Of a stretch of 64,000 nucleotides of DNA, positions 1 to 8,979 are shown one piece after another (position 1 is the stretch's first letter; each line of letters begins with the position of its first letter). The DNA is from Amycolatopsis umgeniensis (lineage in GTDB: Bacteria > Actinomycetota > Actinomycetes > Mycobacteriales > Pseudonocardiaceae): the NCBI RefSeq assembly GCF_014205155.1, contig NZ_JACHMX010000001.1, forward strand, positions 558,001-622,000. Reading direction: 5' to 3'. Below the pieces are notes generated by a model. That model was not told the origin of the DNA. It saw only the letters and a program-made list of their open reading frames with translations, and ran no database searches. The translations under genes and the position numbers were made by a program.

Positions 1-55
1 ACAGTATCCTGTAGATGGTCGCCGCGCCAGCCCGCATTCCGTCACGCCACCACCC

Positions 56-192
56 GGAACTCGCGTGTCTGGAGACGGAACTCGCGTGTCTGGAGGCCGA
101 TCTACCCCGTAGCCGCCCCTCGACGCGAGTTCCGCCCCCAAGCACGCGAGTTCCGGGTCTGGTCACGTGAGTTCCGCCTCCAAGCACGCGAG
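56..192. repeat. Cluster of short direct and inverted repeats around GGAACTCGCGTG
   Basis: Nothing coding is visible in the first 314 bases. A 19-bp unit (GGAACTCGCGTGTCTGGAG) occurs twice head to tail at 56-74 and 77-95. Its core then returns in inverted orientation (CACGCGAGTTCC-like) at about 124-134, 143-155 and 164-192. The two halves could pair into a large branched hairpin. The layout, two direct copies followed by inverted copies, recurs with a different core near 48.1 kb. Function unknown; it resembles intergenic REP-type sequence. Confidence 0.6.
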
Positions 193-262
193 ATCGGCGT
201 TGGCCGCGGGACAGGACCGCATCCAGAGGACGAAATGCGGAATGAAGGGGAGATTGTCGGGA

Positions 263-288
263 TTTTGCATACCAAAACCTGTATCCTG
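263..288. promoter_or_regulatory. Candidate autoregulatory operator of the GntR gene
   Basis: TTTTGCATACC (263-273) followed by CTGTATCCTG (279-288) lies 27 bp before the gntR start codon. The GCATACC part matches the operator-like sequence at 7696-7713. A related ACAGTATCCTGTA stands at the very start of the window (1-13). Control of gntR by its own product is inferred from motif sharing; this is the weakest of the three sites. Confidence 0.45.
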
Positions 289-314
289 AGGCGGACGAGT
301 CCTCCGGAGGTCCT

Positions 315-1043
315 GTGAGCCAGCCCGTTTCACCCCTGCCCGAGCGCGGTCCCACCGGCCGCCGCACCAAGGGCACGCTCAGCTCGGCGACGGCCAAACG
401 CGTCGAGCGGCCGGCGCCGTTGCGGCAGGTCGTCTACGACGCGCTCGCGGAGCTGATCATCAACCGGACCCTCGAGCCCGGCCAGCACCTCGTCGAGGCC
501 GACCTCGCCGAGTACCTGGGCGTGAGCCGGCAGCCGGTCCGGGAAGCGTTGCAGCGCCTGCAAAGCGAAGGCTGGGTGGACCTCCGCCCCGCGCAGGGTG
601 CCTTCGTGCACATGCCCACCGACGAGGAGGCCGATCAACTCCTCAGCGTGCGCACCGTCCTGGAGGCGCACTCCGCCCGTCTCGCCGCCGACAGGGCCGG
701 GGACGAAGACGTCGAACGCTTGTGGGAACTGCAGAAGACCGGGCTGGAGGCGTTGGCCGCCGACGACACCGAAGGCCTCGTCGCGGCCAACGCCGCACTC
801 CACGCGTTCATCACCGAACTGTCCGGGAACACCGTCCTCGCCGAGATGATCGGCATGGTCGATCGCCGGGTCCGCTGGTACTACACGCCGATCGCCCGCC
901 CCCGAAGCCACGACGCCTGGCACGAACACGAGGAACTGATCAAGGCCATCGCCGCCGGTGACACCACCGCCGCCGAGCGGATCATGAACCAGCACACCGA
1001 GCGCACCCGGCAGGCCTTCCACGAACGCCCGAAGGAGGACTAG
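315..1043 (+). CDS. GntR-family (FadR/FCD) transcriptional regulator of the oxalate cluster
   Basis: A 242-residue regulator. An N-terminal winged helix (about residues 35-105, with VSRQPVREALQRLQSEGWV as recognition region) precedes an all-helical FCD effector domain with the three histidines usual for its metal/ligand site (AALHAFI, HEHEELI, MNQHTERT). The GTG start follows GGAGG at 306-310 with good spacing. It converges on the transporter gene, the two stop codons sharing CTAG (1040-1043). FCD regulators usually respond to small carboxylates, and GTATAC-type operators are common in the family. The matching sites at 7.7 and 12.1 kb make it the likely local regulator, with oxalate, formate or a CoA ester as possible ligand. 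Family call is secure; ligand and targets are inferred. Confidence 0.9.
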   Translation: MSQPVSPLPERGPTGRRTKGTLSSATAKRVERPAPLRQVVYDALAELIINRTLEPGQHLVEADLAEYLGVSRQPVREALQRLQSEGWVDLRPAQGAFVHMPTDEEADQLLSVRTVLEAHSARLAADRAGDEDVERLWELQKTGLEALAADDTEGLVAANAALHAFITELSGNTVLAEMIGMVDRRVRWYYTPIARPRSHDAWHEHEELIKAIAAGDTTAAERIMNQHTERTRQAFHERPKED

Positions 1044-2428
1044 ACGGGCTTCAACTCCTGTTCAGGCCGGGGAGTCCGCGTCCGCGAACGCCCGGGCTGG
1101 CGCAGCAGCAAACTGAGCGCGGCCGCGAACAGGCTCGTCCCGCCCGCGAGGAAGAACGCGCCGCCGTAGCCCCACGCCACCACGACCATCGCGCCGACAC
1201 CGGAGCCGACCAGGCCCGATATCAGCTTCGAGCTGTAGACCAGGCCGTAGTTGCTGGCGTTGTTGTTCTCGCCGTAGAAGTCCGCCGTCATCGCCGCGAA
1301 CAGCGGGAAGATCGCGCCGCCGCCGAAGCCGGACACCATCGAGGCGAGCAGGAACAGCGGCATGCTGCCGATCGAGCCGGACAGGTACACCGCGACCTGC
1401 GCGAGGCCGAGCACCACGCAGACCATGAACAGCGTCTGCCGCCGCCCGTAACGGTCGGAGATCCAGCCGATGACGCCGCGGCCGGTGCCGTTGATGATCG
1501 CCTTCAGGCTCATCGCCAGCGCGACGATCCCGCCCGCGAAGCCCATCTCGTTGCCGAACGGGACCTGCATCGCGATGCCGAAGATGTTCACCCCCGCCGT
1601 GCACAGCAGGCAGAACCACATCAGCGGCAGCATCCCGGTCCGAAGTGCTTCCTGGGGCGTGTACTGCTTCACCGCCGGCGGATTCTTCTGCAGCGACCGG
1701 CGGATCCGCGGATCGTCGGACACCTTCAGCGGGTCGACGTGCGACGGCCACCAGTTCTTCGGCGGGTCCTGGAAGTAGAAGCCGCTCACCGCGACCACCG
1801 CCGCCAGGAAGATCCCGACCACGAGCAGCACGCCCGAAAAGTTGGAAAGGTCCATGTAGGAGGTGAAGAGGAAGATGAACGGCACCGAACCGTAGGCGAA
1901 GCCGCCGTTGACGAAACCGGTCTTGCCGCCCCTCCGCTCCGGATACCACTTCCCCACCATGTTGACGCAGGTCGCGTAGACCAGGCCCGCCCCGCCACCG
2001 CCGAAGAACCCGAAGCCGAGATACGCCCAGACCTCACTGGGCGCGTAGGCGAGGGAAAGGTAGGCGAGCAGGGTGCCCGCCGCTCCCAACATCATCGCCG
2101 CCTTCGCCGGCAGGGTGCCGTTCTCCCGCATCTTCCCGGCGGGGAAGGCCACGATCGCCTGGAAGAACACCCAGACCCCGAGCAGCCAGAAGATGGTCGC
2201 GCCGTGCCAGCCGTGCGCCGACGACAGCGTCTCCTCCGCCGACGTGAACGCGTATTCCGAGGAACTGATGGCCATCATGGCGATCCAGGGCAGGATCACC
2301 ATCGTCCATCGTGGACGGCCCATGATGTCGCGATCGGTCTCGCCGATCCGGTAGATCCGGCCGTTCGAATCGGTTACTTCCTTGTACGTTCCGGGTGGTT
2401 GAGCCGCGGTCGATGACGTCATTGTCAT
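1040..2428 (-). CDS. MFS transporter, oxalate/formate antiporter (OFA) family
   Basis: A 462-residue protein with about 12 hydrophobic segments and a soluble N-terminal stretch with the GRIYRIGETD motif, also found as RRYRVGESD in the second transporter at 10.7-12.1 kb. The glycine-rich GFGFFGGGGAGLVYATCVNMV segment and the central DPP.NWWP loop are typical of the OFA group. As last gene of the leftward operon (28 bp after the acyl-CoA synthetase gene), it most likely imports oxalate, possibly in exchange for formate or by proton symport. Substrate is inferred from context, since OFA members also carry other small carboxylates. The convergent 3' end overlaps gntR by 4 bp. Confidence 0.85.
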   Translation of the reverse strand: MTMTSSTAAQPPGTYKEVTDSNGRIYRIGETDRDIMGRPRWTMVILPWIAMMAISSSEYAFTSAEETLSSAHGWHGATIFWLLGVWVFFQAIVAFPAGKMRENGTLPAKAAMMLGAAGTLLAYLSLAYAPSEVWAYLGFGFFGGGGAGLVYATCVNMVGKWYPERRGGKTGFVNGGFAYGSVPFIFLFTSYMDLSNFSGVLLVVGIFLAAVVAVSGFYFQDPPKNWWPSHVDPLKVSDDPRIRRSLQKNPPAVKQYTPQEALRTGMLPLMWFCLLCTAGVNIFGIAMQVPFGNEMGFAGGIVALAMSLKAIINGTGRGVIGWISDRYGRRQTLFMVCVVLGLAQVAVYLSGSIGSMPLFLLASMVSGFGGGAIFPLFAAMTADFYGENNNASNYGLVYSSKLISGLVGSGVGAMVVVAWGYGGAFFLAGGTSLFAAALSLLLRQPGRSRTRTPRPEQELKPV

Positions 2429-2456
2429 TCTCCTTGGGTCGGTTGGGGACCGGAAA

Positions 2457-4586
2457 TCAGCCGAGAAGCCCCGCCGAACGTGCCCAGCGATACTTCGCGC
2501 CGAGTACGGCCACCGGTTTCTCCGTCGTGTACGGATAGGCCACGACGCCGTGCTCGTAGAGATAACTGCTGGCCTGTTCGACCTCGACGTCGCCTGCCAG
2601 CGAGGCGACGACGGGCTTGTGGATCCCCTTCGCGCGAAATTCGGACACGACCTCGGAAACCAGTTCCGCGAAGACCATCGGCGGGGTGACGATCGTATGC
2701 CAGTAACCGAGGATCAGGGCATGGATCCGCTCGTCCGCCAACCCGAGCGCGATCGTGTTCCGGTAGGTGGAAGGCGGTTCGCCGCCGGTGATGTCCACCG
2801 GGTTCCCGGCCGCGCCGAACGGCGGGATGAACTCCCGGAAGGACGTGTCGAGATCGGGCGGGATCTCCATCAGGCTCAGCCCGTTGTCCACACAGGCGTC
2901 GGAAAGCAGCACACCGGAGCCGCCCGCGCCGGTGATGATGACGACGTTCTCGCCCTTCGGTGTCGGCAGGAGCGGGATGCCACGCGCGTACTCGAGCAGG
3001 TCGTTCAGGCCGGGCGCCCGGATGACGCCGCTCTGGCGCAGGATGTCGTCGTAGACCTTGTCGTCACCGGCGAGCGCCCCGGTGTGCGAACTCGCCGCTT
3101 TCGCGCCTTGCGAAGTCCGGCCCGCTTTGAGTACGACGACCGGTTTCCGCTCGGAAACCCGTTTCGCCGTTTCCGCGAACGATCGCCCGTCTTTCAGGTC
3201 TTCCAGATGCATGGCGATGAGGTCGGTGTTTTCGTCCTGCTCGAAGAAGGTGAGCAGATCGTCCTCGTCGATATCGGCCTTGTTGCCCACTCCGACGATC
3301 GCGGAGACCCCCATTTTCGCCGACCGGCTGAATCCGAGGATCGCCATCCCGATGCCGCCGCTCTGTGAGGAAAGCGCGACACCGCCCTTGACGTCGTACG
3401 GCGTGCAGAACGTCGCCGAAAGATTCTCGGGCGTGTAGTAGTAGCCGTAGATGTTCGGGCCGAGGATCCGGACGCCGTGTTCCCGCGCGATCGCGACGAC
3501 CTGGTCCTGTAACTCGATGTTTCCGGTCTCACCGAAGCCCGACGGGATCAGGATCGCGCCCGCCACCCCTTTCCGGCCCGCCTGTTCCAGCGCGGCGGGG
3601 ACGAACTTGGCCGGAATGGCGAACACCGCGACGTCGACGTCACCCGGGACGTCGGAGATGCTCGGATACGCCTTGCGGTCCAGGATCTCGGCCGCTTTGG
3701 GGTTGATCGGGTGGATCTCGCCCGCGAAGCCGCCGTTGACGAGGTTCTTCATCACCGAGTTGCCGATCTTGCCCGCTTCGGCGGACGCCCCGATGACGGC
3801 GATCGACGCCGGTTTCATGATCCGGGTCATCGACGCCAGGATCTCCTCCTGGCCGAACCGCACCGGCTCGCGCGCGGCCTCGGGATCGACCAGGATCCGG
3901 ACGTCGACCGCGGTGGCGCCCTCGGGCGTGGCCAGCACCGGGTTGAGGTCGACTTCGGCCAGTTGCGGGAAATCGGTGACCAGAGCGCCAACGCGTGTGA
4001 GCACGTCGGCGAGCGCTTCCCTGCTCACCGGTTCCGCGCCGCGCACCCCGTGCAGGATCTCGGCGGCCGCGATCCCGTCGATCATCGAGAACGCCTGGTC
4101 ACGCTCGAGCGGGGCCAGCCGGAACGTGACGTCCTTGAGTACCTCGACCAGCACCCCGCCGAGTCCGAAGGCGACGATCTTGCCGAACGTGGCGTCGGTG
4201 GTCGCGCCGATGATCACCTCCTGTCCGGTGGTCAGCATCTGCTGAACCTGGACACCCGTGATGTCCGCGCCGGCGTCGTACGCCTTCGCGTTGGCCACGA
4301 TGGTCCGGAACCCGGCTGCCACGGCGTCCGCCGACGCCAGGCCGACGAGCACCCCGCCCGCCTCGGTTTTGTGGAGGATGTCGGGCGAGACGATCTTCAG
4401 CACCACCGGGAGACCGATCTCCTCGGCCTGCGCGACGGCTTCCTCCGCGGTGGTCGCGAGCCGCTCTCGCGGCGTCGGGATCCCGTAGGCCTCGCACACC
4501 TGACGGCCTTCCGGCGCGGTCAGCGAGGTGCGGCCTTCGGCGGCGATCTTCTCGAGGATCTTTTCGACGATCTCTTTGTCTGCCAT
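2457..4586 (-). CDS. Fused acyl-CoA synthetase (NDP-forming), ATP-grasp domain first
   Basis: A 709-residue protein of the acetate-CoA ligase (ADP-forming) superfamily. An ATP-grasp (beta-type) domain occupies roughly residues 10-235 (VVLKIVSPDILHKTEAGGV). It is followed by a CoA-binding Rossmann domain from about 255 (SIAVIGASAEAGKIGNSV) and a succinyl-CoA-ligase-like domain carrying the phospho-histidine loop SSHTGALAG at about 495. Fused members such as E. coli Pat have the opposite order (alpha then beta). It sits 12 bp after frc and 28 bp before the transporter, so it probably makes or recycles a CoA thioester for oxalate use (oxalyl-CoA, formyl-CoA or succinyl-CoA). Substrate cannot be read from sequence. 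Start ATG has purine-rich sequence upstream. Confidence 0.85.
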   Translation of the reverse strand: MADKEIVEKILEKIAAEGRTSLTAPEGRQVCEAYGIPTPRERLATTAEEAVAQAEEIGLPVVLKIVSPDILHKTEAGGVLVGLASADAVAAGFRTIVANAKAYDAGADITGVQVQQMLTTGQEVIIGATTDATFGKIVAFGLGGVLVEVLKDVTFRLAPLERDQAFSMIDGIAAAEILHGVRGAEPVSREALADVLTRVGALVTDFPQLAEVDLNPVLATPEGATAVDVRILVDPEAAREPVRFGQEEILASMTRIMKPASIAVIGASAEAGKIGNSVMKNLVNGGFAGEIHPINPKAAEILDRKAYPSISDVPGDVDVAVFAIPAKFVPAALEQAGRKGVAGAILIPSGFGETGNIELQDQVVAIAREHGVRILGPNIYGYYYTPENLSATFCTPYDVKGGVALSSQSGGIGMAILGFSRSAKMGVSAIVGVGNKADIDEDDLLTFFEQDENTDLIAMHLEDLKDGRSFAETAKRVSERKPVVVLKAGRTSQGAKAASSHTGALAGDDKVYDDILRQSGVIRAPGLNDLLEYARGIPLLPTPKGENVVIITGAGGSGVLLSDACVDNGLSLMEIPPDLDTSFREFIPPFGAAGNPVDITGGEPPSTYRNTIALGLADERIHALILGYWHTIVTPPMVFAELVSEVVSEFRAKGIHKPVVASLAGDVEVEQASSYLYEHGVVAYPYTTEKPVAVLGAKYRWARSAGLLG

Positions 4587-4598
4587 GCGCCCTCTCCC

Positions 4599-5828
4599 TC
4601 AGATCACGCCGGCCGCGCGCAGCCGGTCCAGGTCGTCCGCGCCGTAGCCGAGTTCGCCGAGGACCTCGGCGTTGTGCTCGCCGAGCAAGGGCGAGCGTTC
4701 GACCTCGACCGGCGAATCCGAGAGCTTCAGCGGGCAGCCCACCGTTTTGAAGGCACCTCGTTCGGGGTGCTCGACCTCGACGACCGTGCCCAATTCGGCC
4801 AGCGTGGCGTCCTCGGCCAGCTCACGGGTGGACAGGATCGGCCCGCAGGGGATGTTGTGGGCGTTGAGCGCCTCCATCACCTCCCATTTGGTGTGCTTCT
4901 CGGTCCACTCCTCGATCATCCCGAACGCTTTGTCCAGTTTGGACAGTCGCGCCTCCGGCGTCGACCAGTCCGGATCTTCGGCCAGTTCGGGTTTCCCGAT
5001 CAGTTCGGCGATGGGCTGCCAGCCGACCGGCTGGATGATCACGTAGATGTAGTCGTTCGGGCCGCCCGGCGCGCATTTCACCGCCCAGCCCGGCTGCCCG
5101 CCACCGGAGGCGTTGCCCGAACGCGGGACCTCGTCGCCGAAGACGTCGTTCGGGTACTCGTTGAGCGGACCGTGCGCCAGTCGCTGCTGGTCGCGGAGTT
5201 TGACGCGGCAGAGGTTGAGCACCGCGTCCTGCATCGCGACCTGGACCCGCTGGCCCCGGCCGGAGTTGGTGCGCTGGTACAACGCGGCGAGGATCGCGGC
5301 GACCAGGTGGATCCCGGTTCCCGAGTCCCCGATCTGGGCGCCGGTCGCGGTCGGCGGGCCGTCCTCGAACCCGGTGGTGCTCATCGCGCCGCCCATCGCC
5401 TGCGCGATGACTTCGTAGGCCTTGAAATCCGCGTACCGGCCAGGGCCGAAACCCTTGATGGAAGCGTAGATCAGCCGGGGGTTCAGCTCCGCAAGCCTCT
5501 CCCACGGGTAACCGAAGCGGTCGACGACGCCGGGCCCGAAGTTCTCCACCAAGACGTCCACACTGGACGCGAGCTGCTCGAAGACCTTCTTTCCCTGCTC
5601 GCTCTTCATGTTCAGGGTGATGCTGCGCTTGTTGGCGTTGAGCATCGTGAAGTAGAGGCTGTCCACCCCCGGCAGGTCACGGAGCTGGCCACGGGTGATG
5701 TCGCCACGGCCCGGTGTCTCCAATTTGATCACGTCCGCGCCGAGCCAGGCCAGGATCTGCGTGGACGAAGGTCCTGATTGGACATGCGTCATGTCGAGGA
5801 CACGGACGCCGTCGAGTGCCTTTCCCAT
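4599..5828 (-). CDS. frc: Formyl-CoA:oxalate CoA-transferase (class III CoA-transferase)
   Basis: A 409-residue class III (CaiB/BaiF) CoA-transferase closely resembling Oxalobacter formigenes Frc from memory. Shared stretches include [11 protein letters not shown] (with the active-site glutamine), [23 protein letters not shown] and the glycine loop SGGGQPGW. The catalytic aspartate is D168 in QIGDSGTG, equivalent to Asp169. The enzyme moves CoA from formyl-CoA (or another donor) to oxalate, giving oxalyl-CoA. It lies 16 bp behind the TPP-enzyme gene and 12 bp before the acyl-CoA synthetase, so the operon is translated as a unit. This is the best functional marker that the cluster handles oxalate. 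Confidence 0.92.
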   Translation of the reverse strand: MGKALDGVRVLDMTHVQSGPSSTQILAWLGADVIKLETPGRGDITRGQLRDLPGVDSLYFTMLNANKRSITLNMKSEQGKKVFEQLASSVDVLVENFGPGVVDRFGYPWERLAELNPRLIYASIKGFGPGRYADFKAYEVIAQAMGGAMSTTGFEDGPPTATGAQIGDSGTGIHLVAAILAALYQRTNSGRGQRVQVAMQDAVLNLCRVKLRDQQRLAHGPLNEYPNDVFGDEVPRSGNASGGGQPGWAVKCAPGGPNDYIYVIIQPVGWQPIAELIGKPELAEDPDWSTPEARLSKLDKAFGMIEEWTEKHTKWEVMEALNAHNIPCGPILSTRELAEDATLAELGTVVEVEHPERGAFKTVGCPLKLSDSPVEVERSPLLGEHNAEVLGELGYGADDLDRLRAAGVI

Positions 5829-5844
5829 CGGTGATCCCTCCCGG

Positions 5845-7584
5845 CTACTTGTACATGGTCTGGTTCATGGTTCCGGGCGCGTACACGTCCGGATCGATCC
5901 AAACGTTGATGAGCGAAGGCTTCCCAGACTCGCGGGCGCGCAGGAGCGCCGGGCCGATGTCCGCGGGGTCACGCACCGCCTCGCCGTGCCCGCCGAGCAT
6001 CCGGGCGAACTCGTCGTAGGGGACGTCGCCGAGCGTGTTGCCGATCCGTTCACGGCCGAGGCCGTACTTCGCGGCCTGCCCGTAGCGGATCTGGTTCATG
6101 GACGAGTTGTTGCCGACGATCCCGACGAACGGCAGATCGAAGCGCACCAGGGTTTCGAAATCCCAGCCGGTCAAGCTGAACGCGCCATCGCCGAACAGCG
6201 CGACCACCTCCTTCTCCGGCCGCGCGTGTTTCGCGGCGAGCACGAACGGGATCCCGACGCCGAGCGTGCCGAGCGGACCCGGGTCCATCCAGTGCCCCGG
6301 TGCCTTCGGCTGGACGACCTGTCCGGAGAACGTGACGATGTCGCCGCCGTCGCCGATGTACAGCGAGTCTTCGGTGAGGAACTCGTTGATCTCGTGCACC
6401 AGCCGGTACGGATGGATCGGGCTCGCGTCGGAATGCTGGAGCGGCAACCGCTTCTGCTTCGCCTTCTCCTCCACGCCCTGCAGTTCCTCCAGCCAGACCT
6501 TGCGCGCGACGGCGCCGTTGTCGACCCGTCCGGTCGCCGCCTCCGCGACCGCGGCGAGCACCTGACCCGCGTCACCGACGATGCCGAGGTCGACGTCCCG
6601 GTTCTTCCCGACGGTGCGGTAGTCGAGATCGATCTGTACGACCGTCGCGTCCGGGGACAGCCGTTTGCCGTAGCCCATGCGGAAGTCGAACGGGGTGCCG
6701 ACGATGACGATCACGTCGGCGTTGTCGAAGGCGTAGCGGCGGGAGAGCTGGAAGTGGTGCGGGTCGCCGGGCGGCAGCGTCCCGCGGCCGGCGCCGTTCA
6801 TGTAGGCCGGGATGTTCAGCCTGCGCACCAGTTCGGTGGCCGGTTCGGTGGCCCGCGTCGTCCACACCTGGCTGCCCAGCAGGATGGCCGGCTTCTTCGC
6901 GTGGACGAGGAGGTCGGCGAGTTTCTCGATGTCGGCGGGGTCGCCGGCGTTACGCGTGGAGGCGCGGTATCGGCCCGCCGAGGGAACCCGCGCCTTGTCC
7001 ACCGGGACCTTCGCGTCGAGGACGTCGCGGGGTATCTCCAAAAAGGACGGTCCGGGTGCGCCGTGGTAGCACTCGCGGAACGCCATCGAGACCAGGTCCG
7101 CCACCCGCGCGGTGTCCGGGACGGTCGCGGAGAACTTGGTGATCGGCGCCATCATGTCGACGTGCGGGAGGTCCTGCAGCGACCCCATCTTGTGCTGCGT
7201 CAGCGCTCCCTGCCCGCCGATGAGGAGCATCGGGCTCTCCGCGCGCAAGGCGTTCGCGACACCGGTCACGGCGTCCGTCGTCCCCGGGCCCGCGGTGACG
7301 ACGGCGCACCCCGGCCGGCCGGTGATCCGCGCGTACCCGTCGGCCGCGTGCGCGGCGACCTGTTCGTGCCGGACGTCGATGACTTCGATGCCCTCGTCGA
7401 CGCAGCCGTCGTAGATGTCGATGATGTGCCCGCCGCACAAGGTGAAGATCGTGTCGACGCCCTCCGCCTTGAGCGCCTTGGCCACCAGGTGGCCGCCGGA
7501 GATCAGATCCGGGGCGGGTTCGGAACCGTTGGTGGTGGCCTTCGCGGTGTCCGCCGAGTCCACCCGGCCGGTCGTTGGCGCCAT
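5845..7584 (-). CDS. TPP-dependent decarboxylase/lyase, probable oxalyl-CoA decarboxylase
   Basis: A 579-residue three-domain thiamine-diphosphate enzyme. The Pyr domain carries the cofactor-activating glutamate (E74 in RHEQ). A central Rossmann-like domain follows, then a PP domain with [18 protein letters not shown] and NN for Mg-TPP binding. As first gene of the operon directly before frc it occupies the oxc position, where oxalyl-CoA would be decarboxylated to formyl-CoA. The sequence ([27 protein letters not shown]) looks closer to mycobacterial IlvG-type and 2-hydroxyacyl-CoA lyase-like proteins than to Oxalobacter Oxc, and the Oxc tyrosines near residues 120 and 483 are not evident. 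Oxalyl-CoA decarboxylase is favoured by context; a 2-hydroxyacyl-CoA lyase is the main alternative. Confidence 0.75.
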   Translation of the reverse strand: MAPTTGRVDSADTAKATTNGSEPAPDLISGGHLVAKALKAEGVDTIFTLCGGHIIDIYDGCVDEGIEVIDVRHEQVAAHAADGYARITGRPGCAVVTAGPGTTDAVTGVANALRAESPMLLIGGQGALTQHKMGSLQDLPHVDMMAPITKFSATVPDTARVADLVSMAFRECYHGAPGPSFLEIPRDVLDAKVPVDKARVPSAGRYRASTRNAGDPADIEKLADLLVHAKKPAILLGSQVWTTRATEPATELVRRLNIPAYMNGAGRGTLPPGDPHHFQLSRRYAFDNADVIVIVGTPFDFRMGYGKRLSPDATVVQIDLDYRTVGKNRDVDLGIVGDAGQVLAAVAEAATGRVDNGAVARKVWLEELQGVEEKAKQKRLPLQHSDASPIHPYRLVHEINEFLTEDSLYIGDGGDIVTFSGQVVQPKAPGHWMDPGPLGTLGVGIPFVLAAKHARPEKEVVALFGDGAFSLTGWDFETLVRFDLPFVGIVGNNSSMNQIRYGQAAKYGLGRERIGNTLGDVPYDEFARMLGGHGEAVRDPADIGPALLRARESGKPSLINVWIDPDVYAPGTMNQTMYK

Positions 7585-7695
7585 CGTTCAACTCCTCTTT
7601 CTCGCACGCCGGACCTCTCTGATCCGTGCGCTCGTTCCGGATCTGCTCCGTCCGCGCGGCCCCTACGCAAAGCCCCTGGTCGCGGCAGACTGTAG

Positions 7696-7724
7696 ATTGC
7701 ATACCGTATGAGGTAGGCATATAG
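7696..7724. promoter_or_regulatory. Candidate GntR operator between the divergent oxalate operons
   Basis: The 230-bp divergent region (7585-7814) contains ATTGCATACCGTATGAGG at 7696-7713, continuing to CATATAG at 7724. It aligns without gaps, with about three quarters of positions identical, to the 29 bases at 12104-12132 upstream of the second transporter. The two GTAT/ATAC half-sites are typical of FadR-type operators. The position lets one bound dimer control both the leftward oxc-frc operon and the rightward sucCD operon. Binding is inferred. Confidence 0.6.
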
Positions 7725-7725
7725 T
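7698..7725 (+). promoter_or_regulatory. Candidate sigma-70-type promoter for sucCD overlapping the operator
   Basis: TTGCAT (7698-7703) and TATAGT (7720-7725) are separated by 16 bp, a plausible -35/-10 pair reading toward sucC with a leader of about 80 nt. The candidate operator covers the -35 box and most of the spacer, which would fit repression by the GntR protein. Confidence 0.4.
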
Positions 7726-7814
7726 TACTCTTCGAACGCTCCGGTGTCCAGGGCCGCAAGCAGGTTTCTTCCGCCCGCCGGGGCTCGTCCTCTCCCACAG
7801 AGAAAGGACTTCGC

Positions 7815-8978
7815 GTGGACCTTTTCGAGCACGAGGCACGAGATCTCTTCGAGCGGCACGGCGTCCCGGTCCCCCGGGGAAAGGTCGCCACCACCCCGGA
7901 AACGGCAAGGGCGATCGCCGTCGAACTCGGCGGATCCGTCGTGGTCAAGGCCCAGGTGAAGACGGGCGGGCGCGGCAAGGCCGGCGGCGTGAAGGTCGTC
8001 CACTCCCCTGACGACGCCGAGCAAGCCGCCGAGGACATCCTCGGAATGGACATCAAGGGACACTTCGTCCACGAGGTGCTCGTCACCGAGGCCAGCGCGA
8101 TCGCGGACGAGTTCTACCTCTCGTTCCTGCTCGATCGCGCAGAACGGACGTTCCTCGCGATGGCCTCGGCCGAAGGCGGAATGGACATCGAGGCGGTGGC
8201 GTCCGCCACACCCGAGGCGCTGGCAAGGATCCCGGTCGATCCGCGGACCGGTGTGGACACCGCCCTGGCGGCGCGGATCATCGAAGCCGCCGGGTTGCCC
8301 GAAGCCGCGGCCGACGCCGTCGTCGCGCTGTGGAACGTCTTCGTCGCGGAAGACGCCACGCTCGTGGAGGTCAACCCGCTGGTGCTGACCACGGACGGAA
8401 CGGTCGTCGCGGTGGACGGAAAGGTCACGCTGGACGCCAATGCCGCGTTCCGGCGACCGTCCCACGCCGTGTTCGTCGACTCACCGGACGAAGACCCGCT
8501 CGAACGACGTGCCCGCGAGGCCGGGCTCAACTACGTCAAGCTCGACGGCGACATCGGCGTGATCGGCAACGGCGCCGGACTGGTGATGTCCACTTTGGAC
8601 GTCGTGGCGGCGGCCGCGGCGGAGGCGGGCGCCCGCGGCCCGGCGAACTTCCTCGACATCGGTGGCGGGGCGTCGGCGGAGATCATGGCGGCCGGGCTCG
8701 ATGTAATCATCGGCGATGACCAGGTGCGCAGCGTTTTCGTGAATGTCTTCGGCGGGATCACCGCCTGTGACGCCGTCGCCGACGGGATCGTGCGCGCGCT
8801 CGCCCTGCTCGGTGACAGCGCCGCCAAACCGCTCGTGGTGCGGCTCGACGGCAACAACGTCGCCGAGGGCAGGCGGATCCTCACCGAGGCGGCGCATCCC
8901 TTGGTGACCCTGGTGGACACGATGGACGACGCCGCGGGCGCGGCGGCGAAACTGGCGGCAGCGGAACCGGAGGCGTGA
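7815..8978 (+). CDS. sucC: Succinate-CoA ligase (NDP-forming) beta subunit paralogue
   Basis: A 387-residue protein of normal SucC length. The N-terminal ATP-grasp fold ([19 protein letters not shown]), the Mg/nucleotide residues (VEVNPLV) and the C-terminal flavodoxin-like domain ([27 protein letters not shown]) are all present. The GTG start follows AGAAAGGA. It would convert succinate, CoA and ATP to succinyl-CoA together with the next gene. Its place opposite the oxc-frc operon, sharing the operator region, suggests a dedicated copy supplying succinyl-CoA as CoA donor, or acting on a related dicarboxylate, rather than the TCA-cycle enzyme. That separate role is inference. Confidence 0.85.
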   Translation: MDLFEHEARDLFERHGVPVPRGKVATTPETARAIAVELGGSVVVKAQVKTGGRGKAGGVKVVHSPDDAEQAAEDILGMDIKGHFVHEVLVTEASAIADEFYLSFLLDRAERTFLAMASAEGGMDIEAVASATPEALARIPVDPRTGVDTALAARIIEAAGLPEAAADAVVALWNVFVAEDATLVEVNPLVLTTDGTVVAVDGKVTLDANAAFRRPSHAVFVDSPDEDPLERRAREAGLNYVKLDGDIGVIGNGAGLVMSTLDVVAAAAAEAGARGPANFLDIGGGASAEIMAAGLDVIIGDDQVRSVFVNVFGGITACDAVADGIVRALALLGDSAAKPLVVRLDGNNVAEGRRILTEAAHPLVTLVDTMDDAAGAAAKLAAAEPEA

Positions 8979-8979
8979 A

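Noticed and set aside
1..314. Possible CRISPR array because of short direct repeats
   Set aside because: Units are only 19-21 bp with no unique spacers and with inverted copies; it is not a CRISPR layout.
3711..5777. A 688-codon frame opposite the acyl-CoA synthetase and frc
   Set aside because: Arg/Asp/Gly/Val-rich antisense shadow caused by high GC; two well-supported genes occupy the other strand.
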